Shown: positions 9,639 through 16,643 of the stretch, piece by piece
Layout of the letters: the number at the start of each line of letters is the position of its first letter
How positions within the stretch are numbered: position 1 is the stretch's first letter
Assembly (NCBI GenBank): GCA_030066245.1
Contig: JASJBY010000074.1
Coordinates: forward strand, 1 to 18,497
Origin: Gammaproteobacteria bacterium
Lineage (GTDB): Bacteria > Pseudomonadota > Gammaproteobacteria > JAABTG01
DNA: 18,497 bases
Reading direction: 5' to 3'
Notes under the pieces: model-generated
Told to the model about the DNA's origin: nothing
Database searches by the model: none
Seen by the model: the letters and a program-made list of their open reading frames with translations, nothing else
Position numbers and translations under genes: made by a program

Positions 9639-10643
9639 CTAGCGGGTGGGCGCCGCACCGACAGTGAATCGGGCCACATCTTCCCGCGTGTACGGAGCAG
9701 CATCGAAAAACTCGCCATTGTACTCAACCCGCACGTCACGGGCATAGCCGAGCAGCACGCGCAGCGGCGCTTGGCCGGCGACCGACACCCCCTGACCGGC
9801 TTTGGCAAGTCCGAAAAAAAGCCGGCTGTCGTCTCGGTCGTAAATCTCCACCCAAGAGTCGTGTTGGAAGCGGATTTCCAGTCTGTCTGCAGATGGCGTT
9901 GTGACCGCCCGGGGTGGCTCAGCCGCCGCCAGCCCTGGAGTAGGCTCCGGCCGGGCAATTTCCCGTGGCTCCGGGGTGGTGGCTACTGCCGTGTCGGATG
10001 ACGCTTCCGTTGTGAGGCTCCTCGGGGCCTCGACAATAGTGGCGGGCGTAGGCGTCGGGTCTGTCTCTTTCGATTCCGCCAACGCGATTTCAGGTGCGCT
10101 TTCGGCAGCAGGAGACGAAGCCGGTGCCGCCGGTTCATCGGCAACAGGCGGTGGCGGCTGAGTGGCTGGCGGCGACGCCACTTCGGGCTCAGTCGCAGCG
10201 ACGCCCTCGGAGGGGATACTGACCACGTTTTGCTGGGACTGCCACCAGAGCGTCATGAGCGCAATGAGCACCGCCGTGATGATGAAGGTGACCAGGCGCA
10301 CCGGGGTGTCGCTGCTCTGCGCCTGCGGCCTGCTGGCAATGTCCGGAATAAGCTGCGGTGCGCCAAAGCCCTGCTGGTCGTAAGCTTCGATGATGGGCGC
10401 CGGCGGCAAGCCGAGCAGCCGTGCATAGCCCCGCAGGTAGCCACGCACGAAAGTGGGCTCGGGCAGTTCAGCATACTGGTCCTTCTCCAGCGCCTCGACA
10501 AGGCGGCTGTCCAGATGCAAGCGAGCAGCGAGGTCCTCCAGACTGATCTTGGCACTCAGCCGGGCTTCACGCAGACGGTGGCCAGGGCTGGTCTGGAGGC
10601 TGGCATGGTCTGCGTCGCGGGTATCGTGCTGGGTGACGGTCAT
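9639..10643 (-). CDS. rodZ: RodZ cytoskeletal/cell-shape protein
   Basis: A bitopic membrane protein linking MreB to the elongation machinery. In the 334-residue product, an N-terminal Cro/CI-like helix-turn-helix domain (about 20-95, GHRLREARLSAKISLEDLAA and PEPTFVRGYLRGYARLLGLP) is followed by a membrane segment near 115-134 (VRLVTFIITAVLIALMTLWW). A long Pro/Ala/Thr-rich periplasmic linker (about 145-250) leads to a C-terminal DUF4115 domain (RLEIRFQHDSWVEIYDRDDSRLFFGL onwards). The start ATG at 10643 overlaps the pilF stop as ATGA, so translation is coupled to pilF. The order pilF-rodZ is standard; the gene after rodZ is hisS and not ispG. Confidence 0.95.
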   Translation of the reverse strand: MTVTQHDTRDADHASLQTSPGHRLREARLSAKISLEDLAARLHLDSRLVEALEKDQYAELPEPTFVRGYLRGYARLLGLPPAPIIEAYDQQGFGAPQLIPDIASRPQAQSSDTPVRLVTFIITAVLIALMTLWWQSQQNVVSIPSEGVAATEPEVASPPATQPPPPVADEPAAPASSPAAESAPEIALAESKETDPTPTPATIVEAPRSLTTEASSDTAVATTPEPREIARPEPTPGLAAAEPPRAVTTPSADRLEIRFQHDSWVEIYDRDDSRLFFGLAKAGQGVSVAGQAPLRVLLGYARDVRVEYNGEFFDAAPYTREDVARFTVGAAPTR

Positions 10644-11401
10644 CGCTGCCGGTTTTCCTGCAACAGCCGGACTTCCCTCGAATCCGGAAAATTGGCCTCT
10701 AGCAGCATGGCATACTTGGACGCAGTGTCGCGATCACCGAGCTCATCCTCTATTCGGAAACCCAGCCAAAGGCTTTCCGGAGTCTGCGGTCCGACTTCCG
10801 TATATCGCTGCATGTAGGCGCGTGCCGGCAGGAAGCGACGGGTCTGGAAGCTGATATCCGCCATGCGCAGCAGCGCGATGTCCACCTTCGGGTTTATCTG
10901 CAGGGCACGACGGAGATAATTCTCCGCCTTGTCCAAGTCGTCGGCCTGATAAAGGCAAAGGCCCGCATTGGTGTAGGCGATTTCCGGGTTCTCGTAGAGC
11001 GGGTTGGCGACGGCAGCCTGAAACTGTTCCTCGGCCTCTTTTACGCGTCCCCGTCGGCACAGGAAGCTGCCGAAGTTGGTGCGGGCGCCGGAGAAGTCTG
11101 GCTGCAGACGAATGGCTTTCCGGAAGCTCGCCTCCGCTTCCTCATACTGGGTGAGCTGTTCGTGCAGCACGCCAAGGGCATCGTGCGCCTCGGCTGCCGA
11201 GGGATCCAGCTCCAGGGCCCGTGTGAGTCGGGCCATGGCCAGGTCGAACTTGCCTTCCTGCATGTAGCCGATGCCGAGTCGGATGTACTGGTTGACGAGC
11301 CGGTCTTCCGGACCTTCAGGCTCAGTCGCCGGCTGGGTGCCACATCCCGCCAGCAGCAGGATAAGGACGGTTGATGTGAGGAGGAGGGTTGTGTCCTTCA
11401 T
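10640..11401 (-). CDS. pilF: Type IV pilus pilotin lipoprotein PilF/PilW
   Basis: Helps the PilQ secretin assemble in the outer membrane. The 253-residue product (Pseudomonas PilF 252) has a signal peptide ending in lipobox LAGC, lipidated at Cys20, followed by tandem tetratricopeptide repeats. Repeats visible are RLGIGYMQEGKFDLAMARLTRALELDP, AHDALGVLHEQLTQYEEAEASFRKAIRLQP, the GARTNFGSFLCRRGRVKEAEEQF block and AYTNAGLCLYQADDLDKAENYLRRALQINP, with a further one after it. The start ATG at 11401 has GAGG four bases upstream. The frame continues upstream to 11464 but those residues precede the signal peptide. A promoter at 11437-11464 fits this start. No other pilus genes are in the window. Confidence 0.94.
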   Translation of the reverse strand: MKDTTLLLTSTVLILLLAGCGTQPATEPEGPEDRLVNQYIRLGIGYMQEGKFDLAMARLTRALELDPSAAEAHDALGVLHEQLTQYEEAEASFRKAIRLQPDFSGARTNFGSFLCRRGRVKEAEEQFQAAVANPLYENPEIAYTNAGLCLYQADDLDKAENYLRRALQINPKVDIALLRMADISFQTRRFLPARAYMQRYTEVGPQTPESLWLGFRIEDELGDRDTASKYAMLLEANFPDSREVRLLQENRQR

Positions 11402-11436
11402 CAGGCCTCGATAAGCAATCTGCACCGAATCGCAAG

Positions 11437-11464
11437 ATAATGACCCATGAAACTGTTTTGTCAA
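11437..11464 (-). promoter_or_regulatory. Sigma70-like promoter ahead of the pilF-rodZ-hisS-yfgM-bamB-der cluster
   Basis: On the minus strand, TTGACA (6/6 match) at 11464-11459 is separated by 16 nt from CATTAT (4/6 match) at 11442-11437. Transcription would begin about 30 nt before the pilF ATG. It lies in the 121-nt gap after rlmN, so pilF and the genes behind it need not depend on rlmN transcription. Confidence 0.6.
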
Positions 11465-11522
11465 GGGAATTTGCGTTTGGAGTGGGATTCCGATGGTCCC
11501 GGAGTCAGGCCCGGTTGGGTTG

Positions 11523-12626
11523 TCACGGGTGATGGCTTGCCGGCTCGCTGTCGGGGGCCCGTAGACGCAGGCTGCGCCGGGTGCGATCGGTTACCCGCCC
11601 CACCAGCTGGCCGCAGGCGGCATCGATATCATCACCGCGGGTTTTACGGGTAATGGTGACCAAACCGGCCTCAAGAAGGATTTGCCGGAAGCTGTCTATG
11701 CTTTCCGGGTCCGAGCGTTGGTATGGTGTGCCAGGGAATGGATTGAAGGGTATGAGGTTAACCTTGGCCGGCATATCACGGAGCAGCCGGGCCAGCTTTC
11801 GGGCATGGGTTGGACTGTCGTTCACCCCCGAGAGCATCACGTACTCGAAGGTCACCTGAGACTTGGGCGAATGTGCCACATAACGGCGACAGGCGTTCAT
11901 CAACTCCGGTATCGGGTACTTCCGGTTCAGGGGGACGAGCTGACTGCGCAACTCGTCATCCGGAGCGTGCAATGATACAGCGAGGCTGACGGGGCAGCGC
12001 TCGCGGAGCCTGTCCAGGGCGGGGATGATGCCAGCGGTGCTCAGGGTGATGCGGCGCCGCCCCAGGCCAAGAGCCAGATCGTCCATCATGAGCTCCATGG
12101 CTCGGACCACGTTTTCGAAGTTCAGCAAGGGCTCGCCCATCCCCATGAGCACAACGTTGGTGATGATGCGAGGGCCGTTGGGATGATGGCCGAGCTCGCG
12201 GCATGCCAGCCAGACCTGGCCGATGATCTCTGCCGCGGACAGATTCCGGTTGAAGCCCTGTTGTGCTGTGGAGCAGAAAGAGCAGTTGAGGACGCAACCC
12301 ACCTGGGAAGAGATGCATAGCGTCCCGCGATCCACCTCGGGGATGTAAACGGTCTCCATGCAGTTGCCGCCTGCGACCTGCATAAGCCACTTGTGGGTGC
12401 CGTCCGAGGCTACCTGCCTGCCGGTGATCTCAGGGGCCTCTATGGACGCGATCTCGGCAAGCCGCTCCCGCAGGGGCTTGCTCAGATTGGTCATGGCATG
12501 AAAATCGTCGACACCCGAATGGTAGACCCACTTGAGAACCTGGGACGCGCGGAAAGGCGCCTCTCCCAGCTTGGCGAAAAACGCCTCCATCTCGCGTCGC
12601 GGGTAGCCTAGCAGATTGACTCGCAT
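11523..12626 (-). CDS. rlmN: Dual-specificity 23S rRNA/tRNA adenine-C2 methyltransferase
   Basis: A radical-SAM enzyme that methylates A2503 of 23S rRNA and A37 of some tRNAs. The 367-residue product has the radical-SAM cysteines Cys111, Cys115 and Cys118 (GCVLNCSFC). The SAM-binding MGMGEPLLN is at 161-169. The C-terminal methyl-carrying cysteine is Cys338 in DIDAACGQL, equivalent to E. coli Cys355. The start ATG at 12626 has GGAG five bases upstream. Its upstream region is occupied by the inverted-repeat element at 12646-12769, so any promoter of its own would lie in that element or in the last 20 nt. Confidence 0.97.
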   Translation of the reverse strand: MRVNLLGYPRREMEAFFAKLGEAPFRASQVLKWVYHSGVDDFHAMTNLSKPLRERLAEIASIEAPEITGRQVASDGTHKWLMQVAGGNCMETVYIPEVDRGTLCISSQVGCVLNCSFCSTAQQGFNRNLSAAEIIGQVWLACRELGHHPNGPRIITNVVLMGMGEPLLNFENVVRAMELMMDDLALGLGRRRITLSTAGIIPALDRLRERCPVSLAVSLHAPDDELRSQLVPLNRKYPIPELMNACRRYVAHSPKSQVTFEYVMLSGVNDSPTHARKLARLLRDMPAKVNLIPFNPFPGTPYQRSDPESIDSFRQILLEAGLVTITRKTRGDDIDAACGQLVGRVTDRTRRSLRLRAPDSEPASHHP

Positions 12627-12645
12627 AGTCGCTCCGGCAGTTAAC

Positions 12646-12769
12646 CTAGCCCGGATTTCTCACCGGGGTCAGGCTGTTCATAAGGAAGACCGGCTCGTTG
12701 AAGCCAATGTGTTGAGTTTGCCAAGTTTATCTGCGCTCCGCGGTCCGCCTGGCGAGAAATCCGGGCTAG
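12646..12769. mobile_element. MITE-like element, short copy, no transposase
   Basis: A 124-nt unit bounded by inverted repeats. The left end (12646-12664) is CTAGCCCGGATTTCTCACC; the right end (12751-12769) is its complement with one mismatch. Its last 95 nt match the last 95 nt of the copy at 14030-14277 in the same orientation, with about nine mismatches counted by eye and no gaps. There is no room for a transposase. The CTAG at each edge may be a 4-bp target duplication or part of the repeat. It lies between ndk and rlmN. The insertion-sequence family is not identified. Confidence 0.75.
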
Positions 12770-12785
12770 TCCCTGTCGTTTCAAG

Positions 12786-13217
12786 CTATCGGGTCCGCGG
12801 GACTATCTCATCGGGCTTGAAGAAGAAAGCAATCTCCGTGCGAGCGGTGTCCGGGCCGTCAGAACCGTGCACCGCGTTCTCATCGACGCTCTCTGCAAAA
12901 TCCGCGCGGACGGTGCCGGCAGCCGCCTCCTGGGGGTTGGTGGCGCCCATCACTTCCCGGTTTTTGGCAATGGCGTCCTCACCTTCCAGCACCTGAACCA
13001 TCACTGGGCCGGAGATCATGAACTTCACCAGGTCGCTGTAGAACGGGCGTTCTTTGTGAACCGCATAGAATTGCTCCGCCTGCTCCCGGGTCAAGTGCAG
13101 CATTCTGGCTGCCACGATTCGCAATCCAGCTCCCTCGAAGCGGCGGTAGATCTCGCCGATTACGTTCTTGCCGACCGCGTCCGGCTTGATGATGGACAGA
13201 GTGCGTTCCAGGGGCAT
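12786..13217 (-). CDS. ndk: Nucleoside diphosphate kinase
   Basis: Transfers phosphate from ATP to nucleoside diphosphates through a phospho-histidine. The protein has 143 residues, the standard bacterial length. The phosphate-carrying His117 sits in NAVHGSD (115-120), and the opening RTLSIIKPDAV is canonical. The start ATG at 13217 has GGAG seven bases upstream. It normally neighbours rlmN; here the two are separated by the 124-nt inverted-repeat element. Confidence 0.98.
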   Translation of the reverse strand: MPLERTLSIIKPDAVGKNVIGEIYRRFEGAGLRIVAARMLHLTREQAEQFYAVHKERPFYSDLVKFMISGPVMVQVLEGEDAIAKNREVMGATNPQEAAAGTVRADFAESVDENAVHGSDGPDTARTEIAFFFKPDEIVPRTR

Positions 13218-13258
13218 CGGTGTTCTCCAGCTGCTTCAATACCTTAAATTAACCTTTA

Positions 13259-13264
13259 ATTATA
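13259..13264 (-). promoter_or_regulatory. -10 element of ndk
   Basis: On the minus strand this reads TATAAT, a perfect sigma70 -10 hexamer, about 42 nt before the ndk ATG, in a local A+T-rich patch that contrasts with the surroundings. The -35 region is weak (ATGATG at 18 nt spacing, three matches). Confidence 0.55.
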
Positions 13265-13380
13265 CACTGAAATGTTTGCGCGCATCATAACAACCGCTTT
13301 GTCACGCGCCCCGTGTTGAATCCCGCTGGATTGCTAACAGCAGCCGCCGAAACGCTGCCCCTGCCTGGAGCGCCGGTTCC

Positions 13381-13866
13381 TCAGTAACGGCCGTGCTGTT
13401 TGCTGATGTAATTGGACATCTCTACGTATTGGGCATTCATACGCCGCAGGATGTCGTGTACGCTCTGGATGATGTTCTGCATCACCCGGTAAACGACCCA
13501 GGGCTGGTCATTCAGCAAAGACTCGAAGTTGTCGCGTTCGAAGCTGCACACGGTCGTTCTGCCGATAGCCCGCAGCGTGGCGCTGTGCGGGCGACCGTCG
13601 ACGAACCCCATTTCTCCGGCCAGGTCGCCGGCGCGCAGAATGTGCAGAGTGGTCCACTCGCCGCCACCCACGTCACGGGTTACCGCCAGCGTTCCGGCCG
13701 TGATGACGTGAAGGCTGTTATCGACTTTGCCCTCGGCAATGAGAATGTCGTCGTTCTCCAGTACCTGGCATACGGATATGCCGACCAGGTGCTGCACTTG
13801 GTCGTCGCTCAGCGTCGCCGTCAGCGAAGAGCCGCGCAGCGACTTGAAATCGTCTTGTTCGTCCAT
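13381..13866 (-). CDS. Stand-alone cyclic nucleotide-binding-type domain protein
   Basis: A 161-residue protein that is almost entirely one CRP/CAP-type double-stranded beta-helix domain (about 18-115) plus C-terminal helices; no DNA-binding helix-turn-helix follows, so it is not a complete CRP-type regulator. The phosphate-binding cassette is visible as GEMGFVDGRPHSATLRA (84-100). The arginine usually found in PRSA is His94 here, which makes cAMP or cGMP binding doubtful. The helical tail (VMQNIIQSVHDILRRMNAQYVEM, about 128-150) could be a coiled-coil or dimer helix. The start ATG at 13866 has AGAGGA eight bases upstream; the frame stays open to 13986 without a better start. It lies where isc genes stand in relatives. 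Function unknown. Confidence 0.8.
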   Translation of the reverse strand: MDEQDDFKSLRGSSLTATLSDDQVQHLVGISVCQVLENDDILIAEGKVDNSLHVITAGTLAVTRDVGGGEWTTLHILRAGDLAGEMGFVDGRPHSATLRAIGRTTVCSFERDNFESLLNDQPWVVYRVMQNIIQSVHDILRRMNAQYVEMSNYISKQHGRY

Positions 13867-14029
13867 CTGGAAAGTCCTCTGACAGATATTGGCTAGTCCA
13901 CCGTTCGTTTCCTGCCCGCCATCCTCGGCGATGATGCGGGTCAGCGAGCGCGGCTGAGCCCGCCAGGGTGCTTTCCGCCTTCCCATCCGACAGGAGAGAA
14001 CGGTCGCGTTGACACCCTGTGACGGAGTT
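13867..14029. other. Gap upstream of the cyclic-nucleotide-type gene
   Basis: No separate gene is seen. The cyclic-nucleotide-type frame stays open to 13986, but the extension shows no domain. No clear promoter was found for that gene. Confidence 0.5.
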
Positions 14030-14277
14030 CTGGCCCGGATTTCTCACCGGGATTCGGAATCTTGGGTCGCTCTGGCAAAGCGGATTGGCCGATCGCCCGC
14101 AGAGGCATAGCTGTGGCTAGGTCTCAAGGGGGACCGGTCAAGATGCAAATCCAGAGTGGGCCAAGAACCGAGTAGGACGGATTGTTCAAAAGGAAGACCG
14201 GCTCGGTGAAGCCACTGTGTTGAGTGTGCCAACATAATCTGCGCTCCGTGGTCCGCCTGGTGAGAAATCCGGGCTAG
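14030..14277. mobile_element. MITE-like element, long copy, no intact transposase
   Basis: A 248-nt unit with the same ends as the 12646-12769 copy. The left end (14030-14048) differs from CTAGCCCGGATTTCTCACC by one base (CTGG start). The right end (14259-14277) is its exact complement. The segment 14183-14277 matches the short copy; about 125 nt between the left end and that segment are absent there, so the short copy looks like an internally deleted form. No transposase was recognised on either strand. Both copies point the same way and together flank ndk and the orphan domain gene. Confidence 0.75.
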
Positions 14278-14457
14278 GTGTGCAGTGGGAGATTCGGTGC
14301 CGTGCCGCCGCCCACAAAGTTTGTAGCGGTTTAGGGCGAACTTCAATAGCCGCCGCCCGGGATGGCGGGTTATGGCAGCGTTACCAAAGATGGGGATGGC
14401 CGGCAGCGATTGCGCCGGCTCAAGCTCGAATTCGTGCAGCGGGCCCTGGCGGTGCCG
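14278..14457. other. Intergenic stretch downstream of iscA
   Basis: There are 180 nt between the long inverted-repeat copy and the iscA stop. The minus-strand frame after the iscA stop happens to stay open, but its translation resembles neither HscB nor any other protein I recognise. In relatives hscB begins here. Confidence 0.5.
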
Positions 14458-14781
14458 TCAGAAGCCGACGCTCTCGCCGCAGCCGCACTCGTTCTTGACG
14501 TTGGGGTTTTTGAATTTGAACAGCTCGTTCAGGCCCTCGCGAACGTAGTCGAGCTCAGTGCCGTCCAGCATGGCCAGGCTTGCCGCATCGACGATGACAT
14601 CGACGCCGTTGCTCGTGAAAATGTGGTCGTCGGAAGCGACGGCCGTCGCGATATCCATCTGATAAGCAAAGCCTGAGCAACCGCTGCGGGAAAGACCCAG
14701 GCGTAATCCCCGAGCGTCGGCGACGTCGGCCATCAACGCCTTGACGTGCCTGGCTGCGCTATCGGTCAATGTGATTGCCAT
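14458..14781 (-). CDS. iscA: A-type iron-sulfur carrier IscA
   Basis: Carries or transfers iron-sulfur clusters to target proteins. The protein has 107 residues, as in E. coli, and keeps the three ligand cysteines Cys35 (SGCSGFAYQMD), Cys99 and Cys101 (KNECGCGESVGF). The segment LNELFKFKNPNVKNECGCGES favours IscA over ErpA. The start ATG at 14781 has GGAG six bases upstream; an earlier in-frame ATG at 14802 has weaker support. It follows iscR after 135 nt, but iscS and iscU, which stand between them in other gammaproteobacteria, are absent, as are hscB, hscA, fdx and iscX behind it. Confidence 0.94.
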   Translation of the reverse strand: MAITLTDSAARHVKALMADVADARGLRLGLSRSGCSGFAYQMDIATAVASDDHIFTSNGVDVIVDAASLAMLDGTELDYVREGLNELFKFKNPNVKNECGCGESVGF

Positions 14782-14916
14782 CGTTATCTCCATCACGCCC
14801 ATCGACTGGGCTGCACGTCCGGCGACCGGGCGTGGTCCCGTTCATCCGGTCTGCAGCAGCCTGCGGGGGTGGTCGTTCCAGTCTCCGGCCTTGCGAAACG
14901 ACCCGTATCCGCCCGA

Positions 14917-15396
14917 TCAACGCGCCTGTACCTGCAGCTCTCCCGCGGGTTGATTCACCAGCTCCTGGTCCTGGCGAACAGCGACTTCCTGCACGCCCCG
15001 CCTTGCCACCAGTTGTGCCAGGTCGATGTTGTTCAGAAAATCGTAGATCTGCTGGCTCAACTCACACCAGAGCTCATGGGTCAGACAGCGTTGTTCGCCC
15101 TGGCAATTCTGCAATCCGCCACAGCGTGTGGCATCGACCGATTCGTCCACGGCTGTGATCACGCTGGCGACCGCGATTTCCTCTGCCGGCCGTCCCAGGC
15201 GGTAGCCGCCGCCGGGACCGCGGGTGCTCTCCACCAGACCCTGTTTGCGAAGTCGCGAGAACAGCTGCTCGAGATACGACAGCGAAATGCCCTGCCGCTG
15301 TGAAATGTCGGCCAGCGTGATGGGGGTTCGGTCGGCGTGCAGCGCTAGATCGAGCATTGCCGTTACGGCATATCGGCCTTTGGTGGTCAGTCTCAT
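14917..15396 (-). CDS. iscR: Iron-sulfur cluster regulator IscR (Rrf2 family)
   Basis: A winged-helix repressor and activator whose [2Fe-2S] form represses the isc operon. The 159-residue product has the DNA-binding part at the N-terminus (MRLTTKGRYAVTAMLDLA, with the recognition region ISLSYLEQLFSRLRKQGLV at 37-55). The cluster ligands Cys92, Cys98, Cys104 and His107 are in RCGGLQNCQGEQRCLTHELW. All four ligands of E. coli IscR are retained, so it should sense clusters. The start ATG at 15396 has GGGG eight bases upstream. A near-consensus IscR type 1 operator lies 56-80 nt upstream (15452-15476), which implies autorepression. Confidence 0.97.
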   Translation of the reverse strand: MRLTTKGRYAVTAMLDLALHADRTPITLADISQRQGISLSYLEQLFSRLRKQGLVESTRGPGGGYRLGRPAEEIAVASVITAVDESVDATRCGGLQNCQGEQRCLTHELWCELSQQIYDFLNNIDLAQLVARRGVQEVAVRQDQELVNQPAGELQVQAR

Positions 15397-15451
15397 GTTG
15401 TTTACCCCGTCTGCAACGGATGGCTAATACCTCTACCCGGGATAAGGTTAC

Positions 15452-15476
15452 ATAGCCCAGCAAATTAGTCAACTAT
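15452..15476 (-). promoter_or_regulatory. IscR type 1 operator overlapping the iscR promoter
   Basis: Read on the minus strand, the 25-nt site opens ATAGTTGACTAATTT and closes GGCTAT. Against the remembered type 1 consensus (ATASYYGACTRWWWYAGTCRRSTAT) it matches 22 of 25 positions; the mismatches are in the central AGTC part. It contains TTGACT (15472-15467), a 5/6 -35 hexamer, followed at 16 nt by a weak -10 (TAACCT). The cysE stop codon (15465-15467) lies inside the site, so the iscR control region overlaps the cysE coding end. Confidence 0.7.
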
Positions 15477-16280
15477 TTTCGTCGGCGCCTCCGGGTCTCC
15501 TGTCCCCGTGGGCTCCAGGTCGCAGGACCCCAGATCCGGCAATTCCACGTCCTCCAACTCGCCGCCCAGCCGCTGTATGCTCTTGCACATGGACTGCATC
15601 CTCTCGTCCATTGCGTGAATGTGATCCAGCATGCAGTTGATGGCGTTAGCCAGGGGGTCGGGCATTTCCTGCGTCATGCCGTAGGCATCGAAACCGATCT
15701 TTTCGGCGATGGCCTGGCGGTGCTTGAGCGGACCCCGCTTGTCCGTTCGTACGATATGACCGGGGATGCCCACGACAGTTGCCTCCGGTGGCACGTTCTT
15801 GACCACCACGGCGTTGGAGCCGATCCGTGCACCGGCGCCAACGCTGATGGGTCCCAGCACTTTCGCGCCGGCGCCCACCACCACGTTGTTGCCAAGCGTG
15901 GGATGGCGTTTGCCCTTCTGCCAGGTCGTGCCCCCTAGGGTGACGCCGTGATACAGCGTGCAGTCATCGCCGATCTCGGCGGTCTCGCCGATCACAACGC
16001 CCATGCCGTGGTCTATGAAGAACCGTCTGCCGATGCGCGCACCCGGATGTATCTCCACCCCGGTCAACAGGCGGGCCATGCTGGAGAGGAAGCGGGCGAG
16101 CCACTTGAGCCTCAGTTTCCAGAGTCGGTGATTCAGCCGATGCCAGATGACAGCGTGAACTCCCGGATAGGTGGTGAGCACCTCGACAAAGTTTCGTGCT
16201 GCCGGGTCGCGACCGAAGACGCTCCGCACACTCTCGAACCAGCTACCCCCGGGTTCACCCTGATCTTGCCGACGCTGCAT
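15465..16280 (-). CDS. cysE: Serine O-acetyltransferase
   Basis: Makes O-acetylserine from serine and acetyl-CoA for cysteine synthesis. The 271-residue product is the shorter CysE type seen next to iscR in Pseudomonas. A helical N-terminal part (SVRSVFGRDPAARNFVEVLTTYPGVHAVIWHRLNH) is followed by a left-handed parallel beta-helix of hexapeptide repeats. The active-site pair Asp90-His91 is in FIDHGMGVVIGETAEIGD. The C-terminal tail, about 90 residues beyond GIPGHIV, is variable. The start ATG at 16280 has GGGG nine bases upstream; an open frame continuing to 16430 lacks family similarity. Its last codons overlap the IscR operator of iscR. Confidence 0.96.
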   Translation of the reverse strand: MQRRQDQGEPGGSWFESVRSVFGRDPAARNFVEVLTTYPGVHAVIWHRLNHRLWKLRLKWLARFLSSMARLLTGVEIHPGARIGRRFFIDHGMGVVIGETAEIGDDCTLYHGVTLGGTTWQKGKRHPTLGNNVVVGAGAKVLGPISVGAGARIGSNAVVVKNVPPEATVVGIPGHIVRTDKRGPLKHRQAIAEKIGFDAYGMTQEMPDPLANAINCMLDHIHAMDERMQSMCKSIQRLGGELEDVELPDLGSCDLEPTGTGDPEAPTKIVD

Positions 16281-16322
16281 GCCTGCTGACCCCGCACGCT
16301 TGTGAATCACATCTGGGAGCGC

Positions 16323-16331
16323 ATCATACCA
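16323..16331 (-). promoter_or_regulatory. Candidate extended -10 promoter for cysE
   Basis: On the minus strand this reads TGGTATGAT, a TGn extension plus a 5/6 -10 hexamer, about 43 nt before the cysE ATG. The -35 region is weak, as is common for extended -10 promoters. Confidence 0.4.
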
Positions 16332-16420
16332 AGCGCCGAACCCGGTGGCGCGACGCCACAACCTCCCGACGGCCCGTGTGATATCCTCTGTAACCTTTGC
16401 TCGGCAGGCGTGGAGGCAGC

Positions 16421-16642
16421 GTGAGGGCAAGAGACCGAGACCAGGAGGGGCTGACGCTCTGGCAGACCATAGTCAGCACTGCGGCGGCCATGTTCGGCGT
16501 CCAGAAGAACGAGAACCGAATTCGGGACTTCTCGAAAGGCAAGCCCCATCAGTTCATCATTGCAGGTCTGATCGGTACCGCCCTCTTCGTGCTGGTCGTG
16601 GTCCTCGTTGTTCAGGTGGTAATGAGGGTGGCTGGCCAGTGA
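16421..16642 (+). CDS. DUF2970 family small inner-membrane protein
   Basis: A 73-residue protein of the DUF2970 type. A conserved amphipathic part, LTLWQTIVSTAAAMFGVQKNENRIRDFSKG (11-40), precedes one C-terminal membrane helix (about 45-69, FIIAGLIGTALFVLVVVLVVQVVM). The function of the family is not known. The start is taken as GTG at 16421 because GGAGG lies four bases before it; a TTG at 16397 adds eight residues with no similarity. It is divergent from cysE, and its stop is one base from the stop of the convergent Nudix gene. Confidence 0.85.
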   Translation: MRARDRDQEGLTLWQTIVSTAAAMFGVQKNENRIRDFSKGKPHQFIIAGLIGTALFVLVVVLVVQVVMRVAGQ

Positions 16643-16643
16643 G

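Noticed and set aside
14044..14346. Minus-strand open frame spanning the long inverted-repeat copy as a possible transposase
   Set aside because: The translation has no DDE-type motif or recognisable transposase similarity and runs out of the repeat into the flank.
14281..14457. Degraded hscB downstream of iscA
   Set aside because: The open minus-strand translation lacks J-domain features such as HPD and does not resemble HscB.
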